DNA of 64,000 nt. Source: Rugosimonospora africana. Its GTDB lineage: Bacteria; Actinomycetota; Actinomycetes; Mycobacteriales; Micromonosporaceae. The translations under genes and the position numbers were made by a program. Location of the stretch: positions 62,001 through 126,000 of the forward strand of contig NZ_BONZ01000056.1 in NCBI RefSeq assembly GCF_016862975.1, written 5' to 3'. Each line of letters starts with the position of its first letter. Positions within the stretch are counted from its first letter, which is position 1. The notes below the pieces were generated by a model that was given only the letters and a program-made list of their open reading frames with translations, searched no databases and was not told the origin of the DNA. Below are positions 16,865 to 26,067 of this stretch, piece after piece.

Positions 16865-18964
16865 GTGTTCGATCGTTTTCTCAGTGGTAAAGCGTCCCGT
16901 CTGGCCGTTTCGGGCATCCTGGCCGGCGCCGCCCTCGCGGTGTTCGCGTTCCCGGCTGCCGGCCTGTACGGTCTGGTCCTCAATCGGGTCACGAACTTCT
17001 ACAACACGGCGCCCGACGCTCTGAACATCCCGCAGAACCCGCAGATCACCACCGTCTACGCGAACGACGGGAAGACGCTGATCACGAAGTTCTACGACGA
17101 GCGGCGGCACGATGTCGCGTTGAACCAGATTTCGCCGTATATGCAGGAAGCGATCGTCGCGTCCGAGGATGCCCGGTTCTACAAGCACGGCGGCGTGGAC
17201 ATGCGCAGCGTCATCCGGGCCTTCGTCTCCAACGGCCGGGGCAGCAACGCCCAGCAGGGCGCGTCCACGCTGACCATGCAGTACGTGCGCAACGTGCTCA
17301 AGGAGGATCCGAACCTGTCGCCCCAGCGGCGGGTGGACGCGACCGCCAACAACGCCGGACGCAAGATAACCGAGATGCGGTACGCGACCGCTCTCGACAA
17401 GAAGTATTCGAAGAAGGAGATCCTGCGCCGGTACCTGAACATCGCGTATTTCGGCAACGGCGCGTACGGGATCGACGCGGCCAGCCGTTCCTACTTCAGC
17501 AAGACACCCGGTCAGCTCACCCTGGCGGAAGCCGCACTGCTGGCCGGCATCGTCCAGTCGCCGGACGTGGACAACCCGGCGTTCGGCGACCGCGCGGCGG
17601 CACTGTCCCGGCGCTCGTACGTGCTGGACTCGATGGCGAGGATGAAGGTCGTCACGCCGGCCCAGGCGGCGAAGGCGAAGAACGAGCCGCTGCACATCAA
17701 GACCAGCATCGAGCCGAACAACTGCTCCGCTGTGCCGGACCAGCACAACGACTGGGGTTTCTTCTGCGACTACCTGACCCAGTGGTGGACCAATCAGCCG
17801 GCTTTCGGCCAGACCGAGCAGGATCGCAAGGATGCCCTCAAGGAGGGCGGCTACACCATCGTGACGTCGCTGGACCCGAAGACCCAGGCGGCCGCGCTGA
17901 GCCAGTCGCTGGGCGTGTACGGGTACGGCAGCCCGATGGCCCTGCCGCTGGCCGTCGTCCAGCCGGGTACCGGCCGGATCGCGGCGATGGCGGTCAACCG
18001 GCACTATTCGCTGGAGGAGAACCCGGGCAAGGTCGGCTATCCGAACAGCACCGCCCAACTGATCGGCGGCAACGGGGGCATTCAGGGCTATCCGGCCGGC
18101 TCGACGTTCAAGATGTTCACCATGCTGGCAGCGCTGGAGGACGGCAAGCCGCTGTCGACTCAGTTCAACTCGCCGGCCAAGCTGCAGACCAAGTGGTACG
18201 CCAACGGCTCCGCCAGTTGCAACGGGTACTGGTGCCCGGGTAACGACAACCCGTCCTGGATGGACGGCCCGCGGACCATGTGGAACGGCTTCGGCCGCTC
18301 GGTGAACACCTACTTCGTCTGGCTGGAGCAACAGATCGGCCCGGAGAAGGCGGTGGCCATGGCGCAGCGGCTGGGCATCACCTTCCGGGCTCCGGCCGAT
18401 GCCGACCTGGCCGGCGTCAAGGCCATCAACTGGGGCGCCTTCACGCTCGGCGTGGCGGACACGACCCCGCTCGACCTGGCGAACGCGTACGCGACGCTCG
18501 GGGCGGACGGCCGGTACTGCGATCCGTTGCCGGTGCTGTCCATCAAGGACGCCCATGGCAGGGAGGTGTCCGCGGCGAACCCGAACTGCCGTACCGCGGT
18601 CTCGCCGGACATCGCCCGGGCGGCGGCGGACGCGGGCCGCTGCCCGGTGGGTGAGCAGTCGGCGTTCGGGATGTGCGACGGGGGTACGGCACCGGAGGTC
18701 GGCTCGATCCTGGCCGGGCGGCCGATCGCCGGGAAGACCGGAAGTACCGAGAACAACGCGACGGAGACCTTCGTGGGGGTGACCCCGCAGTTGGCCGCGG
18801 CGGCGATCGCGGCGGACCCCGACAACCCGAGCGACCTCGCGGGCGAGGGCGTGTCCTCCAGCGTGAACAGCGCGGTCGCGAACACGCTCGCGACGGCGCT
18901 GAAGGGGCAACCGGTGGTCAACTTCCAGGCCCCGTCGGCGGCGATAGCCGGCGGAAGCGGCTAG
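16865..18964 (+). CDS. Class A penicillin-binding protein (transglycosylase/transpeptidase)
   Basis: Polymerises and cross-links peptidoglycan at the outer face of the membrane. 699 residues: an N-terminal membrane anchor at about 13-40; a GT51 transglycosylase domain with the catalytic glutamate Glu101 in ASEDARFYKHGGVD and the QGASTLTMQYVRN and KKEILRRYLNIAYFGNGAYG motifs; then a transpeptidase domain with Ser413-xx-Lys416 (STFK), Ser479-x-Asn481 (SVN) and Lys624-Thr-Gly (KTGS). All key residues are present. The start GTG 16865 has only a weak ribosome site. It has no obvious partner gene nearby. Its 3' end is duplicated downstream. Confidence 0.92.
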   Translation: MFDRFLSGKASRLAVSGILAGAALAVFAFPAAGLYGLVLNRVTNFYNTAPDALNIPQNPQITTVYANDGKTLITKFYDERRHDVALNQISPYMQEAIVASEDARFYKHGGVDMRSVIRAFVSNGRGSNAQQGASTLTMQYVRNVLKEDPNLSPQRRVDATANNAGRKITEMRYATALDKKYSKKEILRRYLNIAYFGNGAYGIDAASRSYFSKTPGQLTLAEAALLAGIVQSPDVDNPAFGDRAAALSRRSYVLDSMARMKVVTPAQAAKAKNEPLHIKTSIEPNNCSAVPDQHNDWGFFCDYLTQWWTNQPAFGQTEQDRKDALKEGGYTIVTSLDPKTQAAALSQSLGVYGYGSPMALPLAVVQPGTGRIAAMAVNRHYSLEENPGKVGYPNSTAQLIGGNGGIQGYPAGSTFKMFTMLAALEDGKPLSTQFNSPAKLQTKWYANGSASCNGYWCPGNDNPSWMDGPRTMWNGFGRSVNTYFVWLEQQIGPEKAVAMAQRLGITFRAPADADLAGVKAINWGAFTLGVADTTPLDLANAYATLGADGRYCDPLPVLSIKDAHGREVSAANPNCRTAVSPDIARAAADAGRCPVGEQSAFGMCDGGTAPEVGSILAGRPIAGKTGSTENNATETFVGVTPQLAAAAIAADPDNPSDLAGEGVSSSVNSAVANTLATALKGQPVVNFQAPSAAIAGGSG

Positions 18965-19006
18965 CCGAACCGGAGCCCGGTGCGGCTAACCGAACCGGAG
19001 CCCGGT
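18961..19006 (+). repeat. 25-bp-period direct repeat at the PBP 3' end
   Basis: CTAGCCGAACCGGAGCCCGG at 18961 and CTAACCGAACCGGAGCCCGG at 18986. The first copy contains the PBP stop codon. This mirrors the stop-codon duplication seen behind corA. Confidence 0.75.
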
Positions 19007-19204
19007 CCCGGCTGGACCGTTGCCGGGCCCGGCCGGGTGTCCTCGCCACGCCCGCGTCGCACCCCGGCCCCGGCCGGGATTGGCCGGCGGCACACCGCTT
19101 TCCCGCGGCCGGGGACACCGGCGTGGCGCGGGCGGGCGCGCCGACGCCCCGGTGTGAACCCGGTCGGCCGGGGTAACGGCCCTGCCGATTGGGAGGTGCC
19201 GGGC

Positions 19205-19927
19205 ATGGTGGTGACAGAGCACGCGACGGTGTCGTCCGGCCGCTGGGCGCTGCTCGACCAGTACCTGGCGGAGACCGCGCGGGATCTGTTCGCCCACGAC
19301 GACCGGCTGCGCGACCTCACCGTCGAGGTCCGCTTCGATCGGGGCGTGGCGCACCTGACCGGCGACGTACCGGAGGGCGGCGCGCTGCGCATGATCCGCG
19401 ACCTGCTCGGCCGGATCGACGGCGTGTACGGGATCTGGTCGCGGGTACGGGTGTCCGGCCGCACGCCGACCATCCTCGACCTGGGCTGCGGCCGGACCAA
19501 GCAGTACCCGGACAACATCGGCGTGGACCGGTACCCGACCCCGGCCGTGGACATCGTGTCGGACCTGCGCACCGGCGTACCGGCGGCGGATCACTCGGTC
19601 GACACGGTGTTCACCGTCCACGTGCTGGAGCACCTGCTCGACTTCCTGCCGCTGGTCGACGAGTGCCACCGGGTGCTGCGGCCGGACGGCGTGCTTCACG
19701 TGATCAGCCCGTGGTGGCGATTCGTGAACGCGGTGGCAGACCCGACTCACGTGCGCTACCTCGACGTCCAGACCATCAAGGGGATCTGCGACCGGCGGGA
19801 CGGCTCGCCCCGCTGGTACCCGCTGCACGCGGCCTGCGACGGCGCGAGCGTGTTCGCCGACCTGACCCCGCTGGCCGACGGGCAGCCCGGCCCCCAGCCT
19901 TCGTACCTGGCCCGCTTCTTCGACTGA
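19205..19927 (+). CDS. BON-like domain fused to a class I SAM methyltransferase
   Basis: 240 residues. Residues about 15-75 resemble a BON domain (LRDLTVEVRFDRGVAHLTGDVPEGGALRMIRDLLGRIDGV), a small fold linked to membranes or ligands. Residues about 88-240 are a Rossmann methyltransferase with the SAM motif D92-LGCG, a middle block DIVSDLRTGVPAADHSVDTVFTVHVLEHL and VDECHRVLRPDGVLHVISPWW. The ATG at 19205 has GGGAGGTG 8 bases upstream. Substrate unknown. The upstream 240 bases hold no gene. Confidence 0.82.
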   Translation: MVVTEHATVSSGRWALLDQYLAETARDLFAHDDRLRDLTVEVRFDRGVAHLTGDVPEGGALRMIRDLLGRIDGVYGIWSRVRVSGRTPTILDLGCGRTKQYPDNIGVDRYPTPAVDIVSDLRTGVPAADHSVDTVFTVHVLEHLLDFLPLVDECHRVLRPDGVLHVISPWWRFVNAVADPTHVRYLDVQTIKGICDRRDGSPRWYPLHAACDGASVFADLTPLADGQPGPQPSYLARFFD

Positions 19928-20286
19928 TTCCGTCGAGCGGCCGAGACCGGCGACGCGGCCTGAGGCCGTCGGGCGGCCGGCCGCGCACCGTGTCCGGTGA
20001 CGCGAGACCCTGGCCGGCGACTGGTCTGGGTCGTCGCGCGGCGTCAGACGCGCCGAGCCAGAATGGTCGACAACTCGCACCCAAAGATCACGAACTGTCG
20101 CTCTCGCAGCGGGTCGGCGCGCGCGCCGAAAGGGTCCGGTGAGGGTGCCGGGTCACGCATGCGACCACTGGCCGCCAGCGGCGAGGGACCCTACGATCTT
20201 GGACTAGTCGCGTTCTGACCGGACCGAACCGGGCCTTCGTACGTACTTCTCGATGGAGGCGAATTTTCGCGACGAGAAAGGCTGTG
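19928..20286. other. Gap of 360 bases with one dispersed repeat
   Basis: Contains repeat locus C at 20018-20069 and a short hairpin CGGCC-TGA-GGCCG just after the methyltransferase gene. The stretch 20190-20260 is the least GC-rich part and probably carries the promoter of the peptidase gene. No coding sequence is supported. Confidence 0.4.
20018..20069 (-). repeat. Dispersed palindromic repeat, locus C (single copy)
   Basis: On the plus strand it reads CGACTGGTCTGGGTCGTCG at its start and GCCGAGCCAGAATGGTCG at its end, i.e. the reverse orientation of loci A and B. It lies about 220 bases before the sedolisin-like peptidase gene. Confidence 0.88.
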
Positions 20287-23200
20287 ATGAACGTCAGACG
20301 CAAGTACCGACTGGCTGTCGGTGCCACCGCTACGGTGGGGCTGGTGCTCGCGGCCAGTCCCGGTGTGGCCAACGCGGTGCCGGCACCGACGCCCGCGCTC
20401 TCGAGCACCGATCGGCACCCGGTGATCGTGGTCCTGAAGAACCAGCACCCGGAGCTGAACGCCAAGACAGCTCGCAAGCAGCGGCAGGACGCCGCGCACA
20501 AGGACCAGGCTCCGCTGGTGGACAGCGCGCGCAAGAGCGGCGCGAGCAGCGTGAAGAGCTTCTCCATCGTCAACGGCTTCTCCGCCAAGCTGAGCTCGGC
20601 CGAAATCGCGCACCTCGACACCGACCCGAGCGTCGCCGCGGTGGTGCCGGACCGGATGGTGCCGATCAGCCCGTTGACCGACGCCGACAAGTCGACCATC
20701 AAGTCGCTGGCCGGACCGACCGCCCCGGCCGATCACGTGCTGCCCGGCTCCTGTCCCACGGACCCGAGCAAGCCGCTGCTGGAGCCGGAGGCGCTGCAGA
20801 CCACGCACACCGCGTACGAGAGCAAGAGCACGCCGCAGGCGCAGAACCTGGTCGACGGCTCGGGTGTCAAGGTGGCCTGGATCGCCGACGGGCTGGACCC
20901 GAACAACCCCGACTTCATCCGCGCCGACGGCAGCCACGTCTTCACCGACTACCAGGACTTCTCCGGCACCGACCCGAATCTGGGCGGGGTGGGCGCGGAG
21001 GCGTTCGGCGACGCCAGCGCGATCGCGTCGCAGGGCCGCCAGGTCTATGACGTCTCCAAGTTCGTCAACGACGCGCACCCGCTGCCGGCCGGCTGCAACA
21101 TCACTGTGCGCGGCATGGCGCCGGGTGCCTCGCTGGTCGGCATCAACGTCTTCGGCTCGGCCGAATTCGCCACCAACTCGGTCATCATCCAGGCGATCGA
21201 CTACGCGGTGAACGTCGCGAACGTGGACGTCATCAACGAGTCGTTCGGTGGCAACCCGTACCCGACCGACGGCACCGACCCGACGGCGCTGGCCGACGAC
21301 GCGGCGGTCGCCGCGGGCATCACGGTGGTCGCCTCCAGCGGTGACGCCGGCCCGACCAACACCATCGGCACGCCGGCCGCCGACCCGAACGTGATCTCGG
21401 TCGGCGCGACCACCACGTACCGCGCGATGGCACAGGTCGGCTACTCCGGCTCCCGCAACTTCGGGACCTCCTGGGTCAACGGCAACCCGTCGGCACTGTC
21501 GTCGTCCGGCATCACCGACCGGGGCCGGACCATCGACCTGGTCGCGCCGGGCGAGGCCGGCTGGGCGGTGTGCACCCCGGATCTGGACAGGTTCGCCGGC
21601 TGCGCCGCGTTCAACAACCAGCCGTCGCCGATCGAGTTCTTCGGTGGTACCAGCCAGTCGTCGCCGTTCGTGGCCGGCGGCGCGGCGCTGGTCATCGAGG
21701 CGTACAAGAACACGCACCACGGGGTACGGCCGGCTCCGGCGCTGGTCAAGAAGATCCTCACCAGCACCGCGACCGACCTGGGCCTGCCGGCGCAGCAGCA
21801 GGGCGCCGGTGAGATGGACACCTACCGCGCGGTCCGCGAGGCGATGTCCATCAAGGACGGCAACGGCTCGCCGGCGCCGCAGGGCGACGGTCTGGTGCTG
21901 AGTTCCGGCAGCGGCGACACCCAGCTCACCGCAGTCGGCGACGCCAACTCGACGCAGGATCTGACGCTGAAGGTGACCAACACCTCGCCCGACAGCCAGG
22001 TGGTCAACGGACACGGCCGGATCCTGGGCAAGACGCTGTCGGACGTGAAGTCCAGCATCGCGGTCGACATGACCTCGACGACCGGACCGAGCTTCGCCGA
22101 CGGCATCAACGGCCCGGCCGGGCCGACCATCCGCGATTTCAGCGAGACCACGTTCACCGTGCCGGCCGGCGCCGACCACCTGACCGGCCAGTTCGCCTGG
22201 CCCGGCGGCACCGCCAACGGCCAGTCCGCGATCCGGGTCGCGGTGATCGGGCCGCACGGCGAGTACGAGGACCAGTCGTACCCGCAGGGCAACGGCAACC
22301 ACGGCACGATCGACGTGCGGTACCCGGCGCCGGGCAAGTGGACCGCGGTGTTCATGGGTACGCGGGCCGCGACCGGGTTCCACGGCTCGGTGTCGTACGA
22401 GTTCACCAGCACCAGGTATGTCGACTTCGGCCAGGTGAGCCCGTCGAGGCTGACCCTCAAGCCGGGGCAGACCGGCACGCTGCACGTGAAGGTCAAGCTG
22501 CCCGACTCGGCCGGTGACCTGTCGGCCGCCGTACAGCTGGACACCGCGTCGCACAACACCTTCTCGGTACCGGTGACGCTGCGTTCGCTGCTGTCCACCA
22601 AGACCGACGGCGGTGCCTTCCACGGCACGGTGACCGGCGGCAACGGCCGGGGCAACCCCGGCGCGCAGACCCAGGCGTACTTCTTCGACGTGCCGAAGGG
22701 CAAGGCAGACCTGGGCATCGACCTGACCCTGGCCAAGGACCCGAACCAGCAGGTCTCCGCCGCGCTGATGGGGCCGGACGGCCAGGTGCTGTCGCTGTCC
22801 ACCAACCTTGGCGTGGACAACGACGGCGACGTGACCGCGGCCAACGCGCTCCAGGGCTACGTGCGGGCGCCGGCGGCCGGCCGGTGGACGTTGTTCATCA
22901 ACGTCAACAACCCGACCAGCGGTACCGCGCTGGCCGAGCCGTTCACCGGCCACCTGCGGTACGACACGGTCGACGTGAAGGCGTCCGGTGTGCCCGGCGG
23001 CAAGGTGGCGGCCGGCAAGCCGGTCACGGTGACGGTCAAGGTGCGCAACACCGGGGCGGTCACCCAGTCGTACTTCGCCGATCCGCGGTTGACCGCGTCG
23101 GCGACGTACCCGCTGCAGGCCCTGCCGGACACCGACACCACCGTCGCGCTGCCGTTCGACGCGACGGCAAAGCCGCCGGCGTGGGTGGTTCCGACCGAGA

Positions 23201-23679
23201 GCACCAACCTGACCGTGCGGCAGTCGTCGACCATCCCGGCCGACTTCGACCTGTCCACGCTCAACAACGGGGCGCCCGAACTGTACGGGGCGTCCCAGGG
23301 CCTGACCGCCATCGCGTCGCTGTCCGCCAACCGGGTCAGCCAGGGCCCGTGGGGCGCGGCTCCGACGCCGATCGGCCCGACCAACGGACCGGTCAGCGGC
23401 TCGGCGTCGCTGAGCGCGACGGTGAAGACCCAGGCGTTCGACGGTGCGGCGACCTCGTCGACCGGCGACTTCTGGCTCACCGCGACGCAGGCACAGTCGC
23501 CGGCGTTCGCGCCGCTGGTGTTGCGGCCCGGGCAGTCCGGCACGATCACGGTGACCGTCACCCCGACCGGGGCGAAGGGCTCGAAGGTCAGCGGTGTGCT
23601 GTACCTGGACACCTTCTCGTCGTTCCTGTTCAGCGGCGACGACGTGGCGGCGGTGCCGTACTCGTACACGATCAAGTGA
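20287..23679 (+). CDS. Large secreted S8/S53-superfamily peptidase with sedolisin-like active site
   Basis: 1130 residues with an N-terminal signal peptide (hydrophobic core about 10-25, likely cut after ANA), an inhibitor-like propeptide (VIVVLKNQHPEL, VKSFSIVNGFSAKLSSAEI), a peptidase domain at about 185-500 and a long C-terminal region of beta-sandwich-type sequence. The subtilisin Asp position is Ala200 in WIADGLD. Where the His-Gly-Thr motif should be, the sequence is Glu238-AFG-Asp242. The oxyanion residue is Asp353 in SSGDAG, and the nucleophile is Ser456 in GGTSQSSP. The Glu-x3-Asp, SSGD and GTS pattern is that of sedolisins (S53). ATG 20287 is preferred to GTG 20284 for spacing from GAGAAAGG. 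Confidence 0.85.
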   Translation: MNVRRKYRLAVGATATVGLVLAASPGVANAVPAPTPALSSTDRHPVIVVLKNQHPELNAKTARKQRQDAAHKDQAPLVDSARKSGASSVKSFSIVNGFSAKLSSAEIAHLDTDPSVAAVVPDRMVPISPLTDADKSTIKSLAGPTAPADHVLPGSCPTDPSKPLLEPEALQTTHTAYESKSTPQAQNLVDGSGVKVAWIADGLDPNNPDFIRADGSHVFTDYQDFSGTDPNLGGVGAEAFGDASAIASQGRQVYDVSKFVNDAHPLPAGCNITVRGMAPGASLVGINVFGSAEFATNSVIIQAIDYAVNVANVDVINESFGGNPYPTDGTDPTALADDAAVAAGITVVASSGDAGPTNTIGTPAADPNVISVGATTTYRAMAQVGYSGSRNFGTSWVNGNPSALSSSGITDRGRTIDLVAPGEAGWAVCTPDLDRFAGCAAFNNQPSPIEFFGGTSQSSPFVAGGAALVIEAYKNTHHGVRPAPALVKKILTSTATDLGLPAQQQGAGEMDTYRAVREAMSIKDGNGSPAPQGDGLVLSSGSGDTQLTAVGDANSTQDLTLKVTNTSPDSQVVNGHGRILGKTLSDVKSSIAVDMTSTTGPSFADGINGPAGPTIRDFSETTFTVPAGADHLTGQFAWPGGTANGQSAIRVAVIGPHGEYEDQSYPQGNGNHGTIDVRYPAPGKWTAVFMGTRAATGFHGSVSYEFTSTRYVDFGQVSPSRLTLKPGQTGTLHVKVKLPDSAGDLSAAVQLDTASHNTFSVPVTLRSLLSTKTDGGAFHGTVTGGNGRGNPGAQTQAYFFDVPKGKADLGIDLTLAKDPNQQVSAALMGPDGQVLSLSTNLGVDNDGDVTAANALQGYVRAPAAGRWTLFINVNNPTSGTALAEPFTGHLRYDTVDVKASGVPGGKVAAGKPVTVTVKVRNTGAVTQSYFADPRLTASATYPLQALPDTDTTVALPFDATAKPPAWVVPTESTNLTVRQSSTIPADFDLSTLNNGAPELYGASQGLTAIASLSANRVSQGPWGAAPTPIGPTNGPVSGSASLSATVKTQAFDGAATSSTGDFWLTATQAQSPAFAPLVLRPGQSGTITVTVTPTGAKGSKVSGVLYLDTFSSFLFSGDDVAAVPYSYTIK

Positions 23680-23693
23680 AGTAGCGGTAACCG

Positions 23694-23724
23694 GCGGCCC
23701 GGGGGCGTACTGCTCCCGGGCCGC
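23694..23724 (+). terminator. Terminator hairpin after the large peptidase gene
   Basis: Perfect 10-bp arms GCGGCCCGGG (23694-23703) and CCCGGGCCGC (23715-23724) with an 11-base loop, 14 bases after the stop codon. The following bases include TCTATTC but no long T-run. Confidence 0.65.
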
Positions 23725-23854
23725 TGCCGTCTATTCCCGGCGTTATCGAATCGTGATGGTGTCACGTATCTGCCGGTGGCGCAGCGCCGCTCTGGGTCCA
23801 TGAGGTACATCGATGACCGGTAGCGTCGCTGGACAGACGATTTGGAGACCGCCG

Positions 23855-25477
23855 ATGAGGCTCTACTTCCCGCCGAGTGACGGCCCCGCCCAGCGATCGG
23901 GGGCAGTGGCCAGGCCGACCGCTCTGCCGGCCATCCCGGACAGCGTGCTGGACCGGCACGGCGCCCGCGTGCTGCGCCCGGCGGAGGCGGTCCGCGCGTC
24001 CGGCGCCCCGGCGCCGGCGAGCACGGTCTACCGCTCCGGTGTGCTGCTGGTCCCGCAGGACCTGCTCACGGGCGAGCGCGCCGCCCTGGCCGCGTTCAAC
24101 GCCGCACTGGCCGGCGAGGGCTTCACGCTGCTGGCGCCGGAGTCGGTGCCCGGTGCCGTGCGCGGGCACGCCGCCTCGGCGGGGGCGCTGGCCGCCTCGC
24201 ACCGGGCGGCCCCACTGGCCGCGGCCGGCGGGCAGCCGGTGGCCGTGGACGCGTGGCGCGCGCTCACGGCTCTGCGCGCCGCGGGCCAGCGCGGTGACCT
24301 CGACGCCAGCGCGGCCGGTCGGGTGCGGCTCGACCACCTGCTGGTCGGGGCGAACATCGCCACGCAGGGCAGCGGCGACCCGGAACCGCTCACTCTGGGC
24401 ACCCCGCAGGCGGCGCTGTCCGGCCGGATCCCGGTCGGCGTCATGCTCCCCGCGCCGCCCCGGCGCACGCTGGCCCAGCTCGGCGTCGGGCGGCGGCCGG
24501 TGGTGGCCGTCCTGGACACGGGGTACGCGCCGCACCCGTGGCTCGACGTGGTGGACCGCTCCGCCGCCGTACCGGCCGACGAGTTCGTGGTCGTGGACAG
24601 CGCGGCGCAGGCCGCCATCCAGGCGGGTACGGTGGCCGGCGCCACGAGAAGCGGCATGCCGACCGAGATCCTGGACGGGTACCTCGACCAGCCGGCGGTC
24701 GCGCAGCCGCTGGTCGGCGAGTTGGACTCGCACGCCGGGCACGGCACGTTCATCGCCGGCCTGATCCGCCAGATCGCGCCGGACGCCCAGGTACGGGCGA
24801 TCCGGGTGATGCACCCGGACGGGGTGGCGTACGAGAGCGACGTCCTTCTCGCGCTCGCCCTGATCGCCGACGAGACCCGCCGGGCGCAGCAGGGCGACGC
24901 GACCGCCCGGCCGGTCGACGTGGTCTGCCTGTCCCTCGGATACTTCGACGAGGGCGACCCCACCGGCCAGGCGACCGGGCAGCTGGCCGCGGCGATCGAC
25001 ACGCTCACCGGCCTCGGGGTGCTGGTCGTGGCGGCCGCCGGCAACCACGCGACCGGCCGTGAGTTCTACCCCGCCGCACTGTCCACCCGGCCGTCGCCCG
25101 GCGGCTTCCCGGCCGTCGTGTCGGTCGGCGCGCTCAACCCGAACGGCAGCATCGCCCGGTTCAGCAACGAGGCCCCGTGGGTCACCCTGTACGCGCCCGG
25201 GGTGGCGTTGATGTCCACGTTCCCGGCCGTGGCCGGCTCGGTGAACCCGGCCGAGACGGTGAACGGGGCGTCGCGCCGCCGCGAGTCGCTGGATCCGGAC
25301 GACTTCGGAGCCGGGTTCGCGTTGTGGAGCGGCACGTCGTTCGCCGCGCCGGTGGCCGCCGCGATGCTCGCCAACCTGATTCTGGGGCAGGGCACGGCGC
25401 TCGACGAGCGCGACGGGCCGGCCGCGATCCGCCGGGCGGGCCAGGCATGGGACGCGTTGCAGAAGGAGTGGCAATGA
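23855..25477 (+). CDS. Cytoplasmic S8 (subtilisin-like) serine protease
   Basis: 540 residues with no signal peptide or membrane helix. The N-terminal 210 residues are an Ala/Arg-rich region of unknown fold, probably regulatory. The S8 domain has the complete triad: Asp221 in VAVLDTGY, His296 in HAGHGTFIAG and Ser495 in SGTSFAAP, plus the oxyanion Asn397 in AAAGNHATG. The start ATG 23855 has GGAG 9 bases upstream. The stop overlaps the sigma-factor ATG (ATGA). First gene of the S8/sigma/TPR-CHAT operon. It is not a mycosin, because it lacks the signal peptide and C-terminal anchor. The likely role is processing of an operon partner or cellular targets. Confidence 0.88.
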   Translation: MRLYFPPSDGPAQRSGAVARPTALPAIPDSVLDRHGARVLRPAEAVRASGAPAPASTVYRSGVLLVPQDLLTGERAALAAFNAALAGEGFTLLAPESVPGAVRGHAASAGALAASHRAAPLAAAGGQPVAVDAWRALTALRAAGQRGDLDASAAGRVRLDHLLVGANIATQGSGDPEPLTLGTPQAALSGRIPVGVMLPAPPRRTLAQLGVGRRPVVAVLDTGYAPHPWLDVVDRSAAVPADEFVVVDSAAQAAIQAGTVAGATRSGMPTEILDGYLDQPAVAQPLVGELDSHAGHGTFIAGLIRQIAPDAQVRAIRVMHPDGVAYESDVLLALALIADETRRAQQGDATARPVDVVCLSLGYFDEGDPTGQATGQLAAAIDTLTGLGVLVVAAAGNHATGREFYPAALSTRPSPGGFPAVVSVGALNPNGSIARFSNEAPWVTLYAPGVALMSTFPAVAGSVNPAETVNGASRRRESLDPDDFGAGFALWSGTSFAAPVAAAMLANLILGQGTALDERDGPAAIRRAGQAWDALQKEWQ

Positions 25478-26067
25478 CGCCACAGGTGGCACCCGCCCCC
25501 GACGACCGCCGCGCGCACCTCGCCGATCTGTTGCTCAGCGCGCGCGACGGCAGCCGAGAGGCCCTGCACCAGATCGTCGCGGAGCTGACTCCACTGCTCT
25601 GGCACGTGGCCCGCGCCCAGGGACTGGACGCGGCCATGTGCGACGACGTGGTGCAGACGACCTGGCTGTCGCTGCTGCGCAACCTGGATCAGATCCGCTC
25701 GCCCGAGGCGCTGCGCGCCTGGCTGGTGACGGTGGTGCGGCGCGAGGCGAGGCGGGTCGGCGGGGTCGGCGTGCGGGAGCGCCCGGTCGCGGTCGACTCC
25801 CTGGAGTCCGTGCCGGACGACGGCCGGCCGTTCGACGAGCTGCTGATGGAGGGGGAGCGGGGCACGGCGCTGTGGCGGGCCGTACGCCAGCTGTCCCAGC
25901 GGTGCCAGGAACTGCTGCGGGTGGTCGCGTTCGTGGAGCGGCCGGACTACGAGTCGGTGGCCGCCGCGCTCGGCATGCCCCGGGGCAGCGTCGGCCCGAC
26001 CCGCGGCCGGTGCCTGGCGAAGCTGCGCAATCTGCTGATGTCCCAGCCGGAGTGGAGCACGACGTGA
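25474..26067 (+). CDS. ECF-family RNA polymerase sigma factor
   Basis: 197 residues: region 2 at about 27-95 (LHQIVAELTPLLWHVARAQGLDAAMCDDVVQTTWLSLLRNLDQI, then LRAWLVTVVRREARR) and region 4 at about 125-190 (LSQRCQELLRVVAFVERPDYESVAAALGMPRGSVGPTRGRCLAKLRNLL, a helix-turn-helix). The lengths and motifs are those of an ECF sigma factor. It is translationally coupled to the S8 protease upstream (ATGA) and to the small protein downstream (GTGA). No classical transmembrane anti-sigma gene is adjacent; the next gene is the best candidate for a cytoplasmic regulator. The promoters it recognises cannot be told from the window. Confidence 0.92.
   Translation: MTPQVAPAPDDRRAHLADLLLSARDGSREALHQIVAELTPLLWHVARAQGLDAAMCDDVVQTTWLSLLRNLDQIRSPEALRAWLVTVVRREARRVGGVGVRERPVAVDSLESVPDDGRPFDELLMEGERGTALWRAVRQLSQRCQELLRVVAFVERPDYESVAAALGMPRGSVGPTRGRCLAKLRNLLMSQPEWSTT

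Noticed and set aside
20287-23679. Large peptidase as an inactive subtilisin
   Set aside because: Loss of the Asp and His would suggest this, but the replacing Glu238, Asp242, Asp353 and Ser456 match a different active site, so activity is more likely.
23855-25477. S8 protease as the mycosin of the type VII locus
   Set aside because: It lacks a signal peptide and a C-terminal membrane helix, and lies 20 kb away in a sigma/CHAT operon.
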